Position numbers and translations under genes: made by a program
Assembly: GCA_965602945.1 (NCBI GenBank)
Contig: CBFDBC010000005.1
Span: 1 to 44,179 of the forward strand
Direction: 5' to 3'
From: JAUXEH01 sp965602945
GTDB taxonomy: Bacteria > Acidobacteriota > Aminicenantia > Aminicenantales > Aminicenantaceae
Length of the DNA: 44,179 nucleotides
Shown here: positions 32,059 to 40,899 of the stretch, piece after piece
Layout of the letters: each line of letters opens with the position of its first letter
Position numbering within the stretch: the first letter of the stretch is position 1
Notes under the pieces: generated by a model
The model's database searches: none
What the model was told of the DNA's origin: nothing
Seen by the model: only the letters and a program-made list of their open reading frames with translations

Positions 32059-34464
32059 ATGGCCTACCCGGTCCTATACTTGGCACTCTCTTTCATGGGA
32101 GGAATATTGGCGGCCGCCGGGATGGCCCTCCCGGTCTGGGCCTGGGCCGGCAGTGTGGTGTCCGGCCTGTTCCTGGCCTGGGCCTGGTATACTCACGGCC
32201 GCTGCCTGACAAAGGCTTTTGCCGCCCTTCTGCTCACGCTATTTTTTATGGGGGCCGGCCTGTTCCGCCATCACGATCGCGCTTATCATCAAAATCCGCT
32301 GCATACCCTTGGTTTCTCGGATTACATGGATGTGGAGGGAACGCTCTACCGATCGCCTTCCCGGCGCCCGGACAGCGACCTTCTGTACCTGCGCGTCAGG
32401 GCGGCAGATTTCCGACAGATACACATGCCTCTGCGAGGAAACCTCAGGGTCTCAGTGCCCAGGTCTCCGTATTTCTCCCTGCAGCACGGACTCCTGACCG
32501 GCGACAGGGTCCGAATCGCCGTCCGACTCCTCCCTTTTCCTGGTTACCGCAATGCCCCGGGCGTCTCTCGCGAACGGCCTTTTCAGGTACAGAATATCCA
32601 CCGCCTGGCGCACACGAAATCCCCCGCGCTGGTGGAACGGCTCTCCCGGGGGCGTCCAGCCTCTCTCACACGTGCCGTGTCCTCTCTGAAACACAGGTTT
32701 CAGGACGTCATCGAAAAACAATTCGGGAATTCCGATTTGGAAAACATGACGCAGGAGGGTGCCGTTCTGGAAGCCCTTCTCCTTGGGGAGAGGGGGCGTC
32801 TTGCGGATGTGACCGCCCGAGACTTCCAGGCTTCGGGCCTGTTTCACCTGCTGGCCATTTCCGGTGCCCACATCGCCATCCTGACCTTTTTCCTGTACTC
32901 TCTTCTGCGGAGGCTGGCCCTCCCGGAAGCACTCCGCTGCCTCCTGATGCTTTTCGCTCTGTTTTTCTTCACTCTTCTGGTGGAGGGACGGCCCTCGGTG
33001 ATGCGGGCCGGCTTGATGGCCTCGCTCTACCTGCTGGGGAAGACCCTGTGGCGAGACGTGAATCTATACAACACGCTTTCGATCTCCGCCCTGATCCTGC
33101 TGTGGGCGCGGCCGGTGAGCCTGTTTGACCTGGGTTTTCAGCTGACCTACGCGGCCACACTCTCGATCCTCCTTTTTCATTCCCGCCTGAAACGTTTTTT
33201 TCCCCGGTTTCCTCTCAGGCTCAACGATATCCTGGCAGTCACCGTGGCGGCGCAGATGGGAGTTCTCCCATTCAGCGTCAGGGCATTCAATCGAGTGACT
33301 CTGGTGCCCGTGTTCCTCAATGCCGCGGCCTTCCCGCTGGTCGCCGCCATCATGATCGGGGGCTACGCCTATCTCCCGGTCGCCGGACTGCTGCCGAGCC
33401 TGGCCGGACCGGCAGCCTTCCCCCTCCGTTTTCTTCTCCAGGGCCTGCTGGCCCTGGCCCACATCGGAAGCCGGGTCCCTCTTCTGACCTACCGGATTCC
33501 CACACCCTCGCTGACGGTCTGCGCGGCATACGTCCTGGCACTGCTGGCCTGGAGGCTTCCCAAGTTTTTCAAGGGTCAGGCCATGGTCACGGCATGGGCG
33601 ACCGCTCTCACACTGGCGATCCTCGTTCTCCATCCCCTCTCCCCCGCCCGTACCGGTCTCTCCGTCAGTTTCATGGATGTGGGACACGGAGACGCCATCC
33701 TGGTGGAACTGCCCGGCCGGAAAACGATGCTGGTGGATGGCGGAGGTCAGAGGGAGGGCACCTATGACATCGGAGAACGTGTCGTATCCCCTTTCCTCTG
33801 GGACCGGGGGATCAAACACGTCGATGCCGTGGTCCTGACGCATCCCCATCCTGACCACGGCCGCGGGCTGCAGGCCGTGGCCCGGAATTTCAGCGTGGGT
33901 GAGTTCTGGGAAGGCGGCGCATATCCCAAAGCCCCCTCCACCCTCGGACTGCACGCGGAACTGCCGGAGGAGCTCCCCCGACGCAGCCTTTCTCGAGGGG
34001 ACAGGATCCATAAGGAAGGAGTGAGGATAGAGGTGCTCCATCCGGGAGCAGGAGACACGGATTCATCATCGGAGGCGAATCGTGATTCGCTGGTTCTCCG
34101 CCTGGTCTACGGCCGCACAGCCCTGCTGCTTACCGGGGACATACTGGCCGGATCCGAGCGGGAGATCCTGGAAATGTGCGGGGAGATCGGGGCAGCCGTG
34201 TTGAAATCGCCGCACCATGGGAGCCGTTCATCCAGCAGCCGGGCTTTTCTGGATGCCGTGTCTCCTCGGATCGTGGTGATCTCCTGCGGGAGGCAGAGGC
34301 AGGGTCTGCCCGCACACGAGGTTCTGAGGCGATACGTGAGGATGGGAGCGCTGGTCTACAGGACCGACATCCACGGCGCGATCACTATCACATCCGACGG
34401 GATGACCGTTTCCGTTCGCACGGCAGTACCGATCCCTCCCATAAGAACCGGATACTCCCCCTGA
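32059..34464 (+). CDS. comEC: ComEC/Rec2 DNA-uptake channel
   Basis: Inner-membrane channel for single-stranded DNA in natural transformation. The 801-residue product has N-terminal transmembrane segments and a soluble DUF4131-like domain. The Competence domain follows (about 250-520), with GLFHLLAISGAHIAILTFFLYSLL. A C-terminal metallo-beta-lactamase-like domain has FMDVGHGDAILVELPG, MLVDGGG, the HPHPDHGRGL metal motif, LLLTGDI and SPHHGSRSSSS. All three domains are intact. It may be co-transcribed with the amidohydrolase. Confidence 0.93.
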   Translation: MAYPVLYLALSFMGGILAAAGMALPVWAWAGSVVSGLFLAWAWYTHGRCLTKAFAALLLTLFFMGAGLFRHHDRAYHQNPLHTLGFSDYMDVEGTLYRSPSRRPDSDLLYLRVRAADFRQIHMPLRGNLRVSVPRSPYFSLQHGLLTGDRVRIAVRLLPFPGYRNAPGVSRERPFQVQNIHRLAHTKSPALVERLSRGRPASLTRAVSSLKHRFQDVIEKQFGNSDLENMTQEGAVLEALLLGERGRLADVTARDFQASGLFHLLAISGAHIAILTFFLYSLLRRLALPEALRCLLMLFALFFFTLLVEGRPSVMRAGLMASLYLLGKTLWRDVNLYNTLSISALILLWARPVSLFDLGFQLTYAATLSILLFHSRLKRFFPRFPLRLNDILAVTVAAQMGVLPFSVRAFNRVTLVPVFLNAAAFPLVAAIMIGGYAYLPVAGLLPSLAGPAAFPLRFLLQGLLALAHIGSRVPLLTYRIPTPSLTVCAAYVLALLAWRLPKFFKGQAMVTAWATALTLAILVLHPLSPARTGLSVSFMDVGHGDAILVELPGRKTMLVDGGGQREGTYDIGERVVSPFLWDRGIKHVDAVVLTHPHPDHGRGLQAVARNFSVGEFWEGGAYPKAPSTLGLHAELPEELPRRSLSRGDRIHKEGVRIEVLHPGAGDTDSSSEANRDSLVLRLVYGRTALLLTGDILAGSEREILEMCGEIGAAVLKSPHHGSRSSSSRAFLDAVSPRIVVISCGRQRQGLPAHEVLRRYVRMGALVYRTDIHGAITITSDGMTVSVRTAVPIPPIRTGYSP

Positions 34465-34500
34465 TTTCACATTCCGGCCGGCCGGGAGAACCCTGCCGCC

Positions 34501-35367
34501 TCAGCGGAAGTAGACGAAGGAGATCTGCATCCCCAGCTCGCGCTCGTCGGTGGAATCCGGGAACAGCTTGGCGGGCACAAAGATCTTGTCTGTGGCGATC
34601 GTGAGGACAAATTCCTCTCCCTCTCCCAGCATCTCCTTCTTGATGCTGAAGGACTTCTCGAAATAGCTCTCCTCAGCCACAAACTCGTCCAGCATAAGGT
34701 CGTTGATCTTGAACATGATCTTCTGGCCGGGTACGGCTTCCAGGTTCACACCGCCCCGGATGACCAGGAGCGCGTCCCGCTGGGGATTGTCGATGATGCA
34801 GCGCGCTTCCTTAGCCGCCCAACGCCACTGCTGGAGAACAGATTCGGGATCGATCTCACGGTCGTACCAACCCTGCTCATAAATGATCTCCGGTGTGTCC
34901 AGCGGGGGCGGCACAACCTTGAATTTCTGGTCCAACAGAGGCTGTTTGGTCTCCCCGCTGCGGTCGTAGGGAGAATAAAAACCTACCGACATCCGCAGCA
35001 TTTCCTCACCCTTGAAATCCGGGTCGAATTCATCGATGAAGGGAGGGATGTAGATCCTCTGGGTATAGCTGTGATCCTGGCCCGGCTCCCAGGTCGACGT
35101 CGGAGGCTCAGGGACGTAATCCGCCTGAAACAGCATATTGGCCCCATGCCAGAAATGAATGTAGACATGCAGATCCTGGGTCATTTTCACAAAATCACCC
35201 GCCGTCTTCCAGACCAGGGTCATATCGGTCATCAGATTATCGGAGAGTTCCGTCTCTGAAAAGCTCACATCCAGCTCGATGCCCTGGACCTGAGTCGTCT
35301 GTTTGCATGAGAACATCACCACGCAGAAAAAGACCGTAAGCCACAGAACAGTGAGTCTTTTTAACAT
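34501..35367 (-). CDS. Lipoprotein of unknown function
   Basis: A 288-residue predicted lipoprotein: hydrophobic signal with lipobox (VVMFSC, Cys21). The rest appears beta-rich, with several Trp, Tyr and Phe and two Pro-rich turns (PEPPTSTWEPG, VVPPPLDTPEI). I do not recognise a family and see no catalytic motif. It is transcribed alone, convergent with comEC across 36 bases containing CCGGCCGG, and has a good promoter and ribosome site (AAGGAG). Confidence 0.8.
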   Translation of the reverse strand: MLKRLTVLWLTVFFCVVMFSCKQTTQVQGIELDVSFSETELSDNLMTDMTLVWKTAGDFVKMTQDLHVYIHFWHGANMLFQADYVPEPPTSTWEPGQDHSYTQRIYIPPFIDEFDPDFKGEEMLRMSVGFYSPYDRSGETKQPLLDQKFKVVPPPLDTPEIIYEQGWYDREIDPESVLQQWRWAAKEARCIIDNPQRDALLVIRGGVNLEAVPGQKIMFKINDLMLDEFVAEESYFEKSFSIKKEMLGEGEEFVLTIATDKIFVPAKLFPDSTDERELGMQISFVYFR

Positions 35368-35399
35368 TGCAGTACTCCTTGTTTCCTGAATCAGCCAAC

Positions 35400-35428
35400 A
35401 TTATAAAGAAAGCACCACATCATGTAAA
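35400..35428 (-). promoter_or_regulatory. Lipoprotein gene promoter
   Basis: On the minus strand, TTTACA (35428-35423) and a perfect TATAAT (35405-35400) are 17 bp apart. The leader would be about 27 nt and holds AAGGAG before the ATG at 35367. Confidence 0.7.
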
Positions 35429-35498
35429 GCCGGCCCGGACAGGGGCCGTCACTATGTCCCCCTTCCTATCAAGGCGAGGGCTGGGGTGGAGAGGTGGC

Positions 35499-35585
35499 GT
35501 GGGATACACAGTGGGGGCGGGTTGACCACAGACAGATCTGCGTTCGGGCGCAAGGTAGGGTGGGATACACAGTGGGGGCGGGTTG
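35499..35585 (+). repeat. 26-bp G-rich direct repeat, two copies
   Basis: Two identical 26-bp copies (35499-35524 and 35560-35585) begin GTGGGATACACAG and end GGGCGGGTTG, spaced by 35 bp. They share the GGTGGGA / GTGGGGG(A/C)GG pattern with the array at 14750-14975, in the opposite orientation. They sit just before the lpxK promoter and have quadruplex-forming potential. Confidence 0.7.
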
Positions 35586-35592
35586 GGTGGAC

Positions 35593-35622
35593 TGGACGGA
35601 GGCAGGGGGATTGGTGTATATT
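35593..35622 (+). promoter_or_regulatory. lpxK promoter, leaderless type
   Basis: TGGACG (35593-35598) and TATATT (35617-35622) are separated by 18 bp. The ATG at 35629 is 6 nt after the -10 and has no Shine-Dalgarno. The -35 is weak. Confidence 0.4.
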
Positions 35623-35628
35623 CGCTTC

Positions 35629-36627
35629 ATGCAGCCGGTGATCCACTTCTTCTCTCTGCTCCATCGGCTGGGATGCCGAATCCGGAATGCTCTGTATGAC
35701 AAGGGGCTCCTGGCTCCGGCCGACGCACCCCTGCCGGTCGTGAGCGTAGGCAACATCAGCTTCGGCGGCTCGGAAAAAACCCCACTGGCTCAGGAAATCC
35801 TCCGCCATCTGCTGGATAAAGGGATCAAACCAGCGCTCGTTACGAGAGGATATCGCGGGCGCTGGGAGAGGACCGGCGGCGTGCTGTCCCAAGGCCGAGG
35901 GCTCCTGGGCGACTGGCGGGAGGCCGGAGATGAGCCTTTCATGGTGGCCCTCAACCTGCCGGCCGCGGGTGTCTACGTGGGAAGAGACCGGCTGGCCTCC
36001 TGTCGACTGGCCAAGGCCGACGGATTCCAGATCGCCGTGCTGGATGACGGTTTCCAGCACCGAAAGCTGAGGCGGGACCTGGATATCGTGCTCTTCGATC
36101 CGGAAGAAAAGGTTCGCCTGCGGGAATCCGTCTCCTCCCTGGGACGGGCGGATGCAGTCTTTCTCAAACGAAGCCCGGTCATGCCTCCCCGGGCCGGCTT
36201 CGCCCCACGACTTCCGGACAATCACGTGTTCTCCTACGCGGTCATCGCTCAAGGGCTGCACTCGGTCGCAACACGAGAACCCGTGTCCCTGAAGGAAAAG
36301 GGAGGGAAACCGGTTCTGGCGTTCAGCGGTATTGCCCGGCCGGAGCGATTCACCGCGCTCCTGAGCAGGGAAGGGATCCATCCGAGTGAGACGCTCACCT
36401 TCCCGGACCATCACAACTACTCCCCGGGCAGCATCACCAGGATCCGTGAGCTGCTGGAGAGATCCGGGGCAAAGGCCGCGATCACCACGGAGAAGGATGC
36501 CGTCAAGCTGGGCACCATCCCGGCCTGCCGTGACCTGCCTCTCTATTATATGAAGATCGCACTCGAAGTGGATCCCAAGTTTTTCGCCTATATGCTCTCC
36601 CATATCGGACCTCTGTCATGCGCATGA
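35629..36627 (+). CDS. lpxK: LpxK, tetraacyldisaccharide 4'-kinase
   Basis: Inner-membrane kinase adding the 4'-phosphate to lipid A precursor. The 332-residue product has the membrane-anchoring N-terminal helix, RNALYDKGLL, and the Walker A region VGNISFGGSEKTPLAQEIL. Later segments are TRGYRGRWERTGG, GDEPFMVAL, VLDDGFQHRKL and ITTEKDAVKL. In the Walker A the residue before Lys is Glu49, where the family has Gly. The ATG at 35629 gives the normal N-terminus; the longer frame from 35494 would include the G-rich repeats. Confidence 0.9.
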   Translation: MQPVIHFFSLLHRLGCRIRNALYDKGLLAPADAPLPVVSVGNISFGGSEKTPLAQEILRHLLDKGIKPALVTRGYRGRWERTGGVLSQGRGLLGDWREAGDEPFMVALNLPAAGVYVGRDRLASCRLAKADGFQIAVLDDGFQHRKLRRDLDIVLFDPEEKVRLRESVSSLGRADAVFLKRSPVMPPRAGFAPRLPDNHVFSYAVIAQGLHSVATREPVSLKEKGGKPVLAFSGIARPERFTALLSREGIHPSETLTFPDHHNYSPGSITRIRELLERSGAKAAITTEKDAVKLGTIPACRDLPLYYMKIALEVDPKFFAYMLSHIGPLSCA

Positions 36628-37514
36628 AATCCCGAACGACCGCCCTATTGATCTCTCTGCCGGTTGCGGCCCTGATGGGACTCCTGCGCCTGCTCCCACG
36701 CAGAGGGGTACGCGCCCTGGGTCGAGGCTGCGGCTGGCTAATCCATCGAATCGACAAGAAACGACGGCGGCTGGCCGTGGCCAATCTCACGACCGCTTTC
36801 GGTTCATCACTCTCCGAGGAGGAAAAAGAGGCGATCATACGCCGTGCATTTCTCCACTTCGGCACGGTTTTATTCGATTTTTTTCACCTTGCTTACCTTA
36901 CGCCCAAGAAGAGGGACCGCCACCTCCGGCTGGAAGGGGAAGAAAACCTGCACGCGGCGCTGAAACAGGGACAGGGCGTCCTGTTCTTTACGGCCCACTT
37001 CGGCCTTTGGGAGATCGCGCCGGCCCCGATCAATCCCATAATCCCCATGAAGGTTGTGGCCCGCCCGCTGGACAACGTGTATCTGGAGAAGATCCTTTGC
37101 CGGATGCGGGGCAGGTTGGGGTCCGAGGTGATATCGAAGTTCCAGGCCAGCCGGGAGATCCTGAAAACCCTGCGGGCCCGAGAATCCGTAGCCATCCTCA
37201 TCGATCAGAACGTACAGGTGCAGGAGGCGGTTTTTGTCGATTTCTTTGGGAAGCCCGCTGCCACAACACCCAGCCTGGCCATGTTTCACCTCAGGACGGG
37301 AGCGCCCATCGTCCCCGCGTTCTGTTCCCCGTCTTCCTCCCGGGTCTACCATGTGCGCATCCTGCCTCCCGTCAAGGTGGAGCGGACCGGAGACCGGGAA
37401 GAAGATGTGGCACGGATCACTGAGGCCTGCACAAAGATAATCGAAGACCAGGTCCGCCGGGCTCCTGAACAGTGGCTCTGGTTCCACGATCGCTGGAAGA
37501 CACGTCCCGGATAA
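36618..37514 (+). CDS. LpxL/HtrB-type lipid A acyltransferase
   Basis: Inner-membrane lysophospholipid-type acyltransferase adding secondary acyl chains to lipid A. The 298-residue product has an N-terminal transmembrane helix and the catalytic HX4E motif HFGLWE (His127, Glu132). Other family segments are VARPLDN and ILIDQNVQVQEAVFVDFFG, plus PEQWLWFHDRWK at the end. The start may be the ATG at 36618 or at 36624; the latter forms an ATGA overlap with the lpxK stop. It shares an operon with lpxK. Confidence 0.9.
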   Translation: MRMKSRTTALLISLPVAALMGLLRLLPRRGVRALGRGCGWLIHRIDKKRRRLAVANLTTAFGSSLSEEEKEAIIRRAFLHFGTVLFDFFHLAYLTPKKRDRHLRLEGEENLHAALKQGQGVLFFTAHFGLWEIAPAPINPIIPMKVVARPLDNVYLEKILCRMRGRLGSEVISKFQASREILKTLRARESVAILIDQNVQVQEAVFVDFFGKPAATTPSLAMFHLRTGAPIVPAFCSPSSSRVYHVRILPPVKVERTGDREEDVARITEACTKIIEDQVRRAPEQWLWFHDRWKTRPG

Positions 37515-37530
37515 ACCCCACCCCTCCATG

Positions 37531-37559
37531 TTGCACTTTTCAACAGAGTAGGTTATTAT
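37531..37559 (+). promoter_or_regulatory. rph promoter
   Basis: TTGCAC (37531-37536) and TATTAT (37554-37559) are 17 bp apart, just after the lpxL stop. The leader to the chosen rph start would be about 74 nt. Confidence 0.55.
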
Positions 37560-37639
37560 CGGCTCGCCGGAACGACCCCCCGAGGGCAATACAGATTTTT
37601 AACCCGAGGACAGAGGTGTCGGCCCCGCCGGATCTAAAC

Positions 37640-38383
37640 ATGCGAAAAAACAATCGTCCTCAGGACGGACTGCGTGAGGTGCGCATCATCCCCGATCAAC
37701 TGGATTACGCGGACGGTTCCGCCCTCATCGAGATGGGAAAGACCCGGGTCATGGCGGCGGCTACGATCGAAGAGAAAGTGCCGCCTTTCCTCAAAGGGAA
37801 AAATATCGGCTGGGTGACGGCTGAGTACGCGATGCTCCCCCGCGCCACGACGGTTCGCAACCAGAGAGACAGGGCTCCGGGACGCGTATCCGGCCGCACA
37901 CAGGAGATCCAGCGTCTCATAGGACGTTCGCTGCGAGCGGTGACCGACCTCAGGGCCCTGGGGGAGCGCCAGATCATCATCGACTGCGATGTCCTCCAGG
38001 CGGATGGCGGCACACGTTCGGCGGCCATAAACGGTGGATGTGTCGCTCTGGCCCTGGCCCTGAAAAAACTCATGGACAAAGGGGCACTGGCCGCGATGCC
38101 ATTGAAGAACCTGGCCGGGGCCGTCAGCGTAGGGATCGTGTCGGATGAGATCCTCCTCGATCTCGACTACAGAGAGGATTCGAACGCCGAAATGGACATG
38201 AATGTCGTGTCGACGGACACCGGACAGCTGGTCGAGATCCAGGCTTCGGCTGAACAGCGTCCATTTCGCAAAGAGGAATTCAATGCGCTCCTCCAACTGG
38301 CGGAAGAGGGGATCAAAGAACTCATCCGGGAGCAAACGGCCGTGCTTAAAGAAAAAAGCATGCTGTTCATGGCCTATGACTGA
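37640..38383 (+). CDS. rph: Ribonuclease PH
   Basis: Phosphorolytic 3' exoribonuclease maturing tRNA 3' ends. The 247-residue product aligns by eye along its length with known RNase PH: VPPFLKGKNIGWVTAEYAMLPRAT, SGRTQEIQRLIGRSLRAV, IDCDVLQADGGTRSAAINGG, LDLDYREDSNAEMDMNVV. The frame opens at 37472 inside lpxL, but the ATG at 37640 gives the normal length. The ribosome site is weak (no clear GGAG). Confidence 0.93.
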   Translation: MRKNNRPQDGLREVRIIPDQLDYADGSALIEMGKTRVMAAATIEEKVPPFLKGKNIGWVTAEYAMLPRATTVRNQRDRAPGRVSGRTQEIQRLIGRSLRAVTDLRALGERQIIIDCDVLQADGGTRSAAINGGCVALALALKKLMDKGALAAMPLKNLAGAVSVGIVSDEILLDLDYREDSNAEMDMNVVSTDTGQLVEIQASAEQRPFRKEEFNALLQLAEEGIKELIREQTAVLKEKSMLFMAYD

Positions 38384-38427
38384 TTCGATTTTTTTAGACA
38401 GGGGCCCTGACGGCAGGGGGCAGACCC

Positions 38428-39375
38428 ATGACCGATAATGAGAAGCGCATACTGGTCACCGGAGGCGCCGGATTCCTGGGCAGCCACCTGTGCGACACGC
38501 TGATCGCTCAGGGATCGGACGTCCTGTGCATCGACAATTTTTTCACGGGAAGCAAGGACAACATCCGCCATCTGTTTTCCCATCCCTACTTCGAGCTGAC
38601 CCGTCACGACGTCATCCACACCTTTTTTGCCGAAGTGGACCGCATCTATCATCTGGCCTGTCCGGCATCTCCGATCCACTACCAGTACAACGCCATAAAG
38701 ACCATCAAAACCAGCGTGATGGGCACCATCAACATGCTCGGGCTGGCCAAGCGGACCAAAGCCCGCATCCTGCTCGCCTCCACATCCGAGATCTACGGCG
38801 ATCCCGAGGTCCATCCCCAACCCGAGAGCTATTGGGGGCGCGTCAATCCCATCGGCATCCGCAGCTGTTACGACGAGGGCAAGCGGGTGGCGGAAACGCT
38901 CATGATGGACTACCACCGCCAGAACGCGGTGCAGATCCGCATCTGCCGCATCTTTAACACATACGGCCCGCGGATGGCTGTCGATGACGGCCGTGTGATA
39001 AGCAACTTCATTGTCCAGGCACTGCGCGGGGAGGCTCTGACCGTATACGGAGATGGAAGCCAGACCCGGGCGTTCTGCTACGTGTCCGACCTGATCAGAG
39101 GCCTGAACGCCATGATGGAACAGCCGGAGTTCGCCGGTCCCGTCAACCTGGGAAGCCCTGAGGAACACCCCATCCAGGAGATCGCGGAGAGGATCATCCG
39201 CATGACGGGAAGCTCATCCCGGATCGTGCGTCAACCCCTCCCCGAGGACGATCCTGTCCAGCGCTGCCCCGACAACACCCTGGCGGCTCAGAAGCTGGGA
39301 TGGGCTCCCGAAGTCGGATTGGACGAAGGTCTGGAAAAGACCATCGCCTACTTTCGAGACAAACTCCAAACTTGA
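38428..39375 (+). CDS. NAD-dependent sugar epimerase, UDP-glucuronate decarboxylase type
   Basis: Extended short-chain dehydrogenase of 315 residues, most like UDP-glucuronic acid decarboxylase (UDP-xylose synthase). The nucleotide motif is TGGAGFLGSH. LACPASPIHYQYNAIKTIKTSVMGT and STSEIYGDPEVHPQPESYWG are typical of that enzyme. The catalytic pair is Tyr148 and Lys152 in SCYDEGK. It would supply UDP-xylose or a related sugar for envelope glycans. It follows rph by 44 nt and stands alone between unlike genes. Confidence 0.88.
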   Translation: MTDNEKRILVTGGAGFLGSHLCDTLIAQGSDVLCIDNFFTGSKDNIRHLFSHPYFELTRHDVIHTFFAEVDRIYHLACPASPIHYQYNAIKTIKTSVMGTINMLGLAKRTKARILLASTSEIYGDPEVHPQPESYWGRVNPIGIRSCYDEGKRVAETLMMDYHRQNAVQIRICRIFNTYGPRMAVDDGRVISNFIVQALRGEALTVYGDGSQTRAFCYVSDLIRGLNAMMEQPEFAGPVNLGSPEEHPIQEIAERIIRMTGSSSRIVRQPLPEDDPVQRCPDNTLAAQKLGWAPEVGLDEGLEKTIAYFRDKLQT

Positions 39376-39379
39376 GTCC

Positions 39380-39408
39380 TTTACGAATTGCGATCAAGAA
39401 CTTATAAT
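39380..39408 (+). promoter_or_regulatory. SPFH gene promoter
   Basis: TTTACG (39380-39385) and a perfect TATAAT (39403-39408) are 17 bp apart. The AT-rich leader of about 53 nt ends with AAAGGAGG (39455-39462) before the ATG, a strong ribosome site. Confidence 0.65.
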
Positions 39409-39467
39409 GTTTCTTTCCTTATTTATATAAGTAACACTATTAATAATAGGCTCCAAAGGAGGCACCG

Positions 39468-40877
39468 ATGTCCTTAGCCACCACTCTCATTTGGATCGGA
39501 AGCATATTCGCTTTTATAGGCCTGCTGATTCTCCTGATCGCAAAACAATACAAAAAAGTCGGGCCCAACGAGGTCCTGATCATCTCGGGAGGGCATAAGA
39601 AAAGCGTAATAGAACCGGACGGAACCAAACGTAAGATCGGCTACCGCTACCGGCTCGGCGGCGGAGCCTTCGTGTGGCCTTTCCTTGAGACCTACGATAT
39701 CCTGCCCATCGACGTCATCAGTGTCAGCCTGAAAACTCCCGAGGTCCTGACGCACGGCGGCATCCTGATCCTGGCTGAGGCCGCGGCCCAGGTCAAGATC
39801 GGATCGGACGAACATTCAGTCCATGTAGCGGCGGAACAATTCCTGGGAACGGGCAAAGACGGGATCCGGGAAGTGGCGGAGACGATCCTGGACGGGAAGA
39901 TGCGGGCCCTGATCGGCACACTGACCTTGGAGGATATCTACCGGAACCGGCTGGAATTCGCAGACAAGGTCGCCCAGGCCGCAGAGGAAGAGCTCTCCCG
40001 CCTGGGCCTCAACCTGCTCTCCTTCGCGCTGCGGGAGATCAGTGACACCCAGGGCTATCTGGAGGCCCTCGGCAAGCCCCATATCGCCGCAGCCAAGCGG
40101 GACGCGGCCATCGCCGAGGCAGAGACGGAGAAGGAATCTATCATCAAATCCTCTCAGGCTCACAAGGAAGGAGAGGTCGCCCGGCTGAATGCGGATGCCC
40201 TGATCGCCAAGGCTCAATGGGAGAACGAGGCCAAGAAGGCCGAGTCACAGGTTTTCGTCAATCAGAAGAAAGCCCAGGCGGATTTCGCCTATGAGCTCGA
40301 GCGCTTCCGCCTCAACAAACAGATCAAGAAGGAAGAAGCGGCTGTGCAGCTGATCGAAAAAGAGGAGGCCATCAAGATCGAGGAGCTCGAGATCAAGCGG
40401 AAGCAGAAAGAGCTGGAGGCGGGCGTGATCAAGCCTGCGGATGCCCGCAAGTACCAGCTCCAGGCAGAGGCGGAGGCCGAGGGGTTCCGGATCCAGACCG
40501 AAGCCAAAGGCAAAGCAGAGGCCCTCAGGATGGAAGGGCAGGCCGAGGCGGAAGGCATACAACTCAAAGGAACAGCCGAGGCGGAAGCCATGCTCAAGAA
40601 GGCAGAGGCCTGGGAAAATTACAACCAGGCTGCCATCCTCGAACTGTACCTCAACAACCTTCCCGAATTGGCCAGAGCGGTATCTGAACCCCTGAGCAAG
40701 GTCGACAAGATCGTGCTGGTGGGTGGTGACAAGGGGACCGGAGCCACCAAGATCACGTCCCAGGTGGCGGACATACTGGCGCAGATGCCCGATGTGGTCG
40801 AATCTTTGACCGGCGTGGACCTGAAAAAATACTTTCAGGCTAAGACTCAGGTCGAAGACAAAAAAGACGAATCGTAA
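39468..40877 (+). CDS. SPFH/flotillin-family membrane protein
   Basis: A 469-residue flotillin-like scaffold of membrane microdomains. One N-terminal transmembrane helix (about 7-24) is followed by the SPFH domain (about 30-190: VGPNEVLIISGGHKK, TPEVLTHGGILILAEAAAQVKIG, EILDG-like segments). A long Ala/Glu/Lys coiled coil (about 200-400) has repeated AEAE and EA motifs. The C-terminus is LSKVDKIVLVGGDKGTGATKIT, as in flotillins. It does not sit beside an NfeD gene. The aminotransferase fusion starts 22 nt downstream. Confidence 0.9.
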   Translation: MSLATTLIWIGSIFAFIGLLILLIAKQYKKVGPNEVLIISGGHKKSVIEPDGTKRKIGYRYRLGGGAFVWPFLETYDILPIDVISVSLKTPEVLTHGGILILAEAAAQVKIGSDEHSVHVAAEQFLGTGKDGIREVAETILDGKMRALIGTLTLEDIYRNRLEFADKVAQAAEEELSRLGLNLLSFALREISDTQGYLEALGKPHIAAAKRDAAIAEAETEKESIIKSSQAHKEGEVARLNADALIAKAQWENEAKKAESQVFVNQKKAQADFAYELERFRLNKQIKKEEAAVQLIEKEEAIKIEELEIKRKQKELEAGVIKPADARKYQLQAEAEAEGFRIQTEAKGKAEALRMEGQAEAEGIQLKGTAEAEAMLKKAEAWENYNQAAILELYLNNLPELARAVSEPLSKVDKIVLVGGDKGTGATKITSQVADILAQMPDVVESLTGVDLKKYFQAKTQVEDKKDES

Positions 40878-40899
40878 GCGCCGTCTCGAGTAAATACTG

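Noticed and set aside
32080..32100. TGGCAC as a sigma-54 -24 element
   Set aside because: No TTGC at the required spacing, and it lies inside comEC coding sequence.
35499..35585. Two identical 26-bp repeats with a 35-bp spacer as a minimal CRISPR
   Set aside because: Only two copies, G-rich and non-palindromic, related to another repeat array in the window, and no cas genes.
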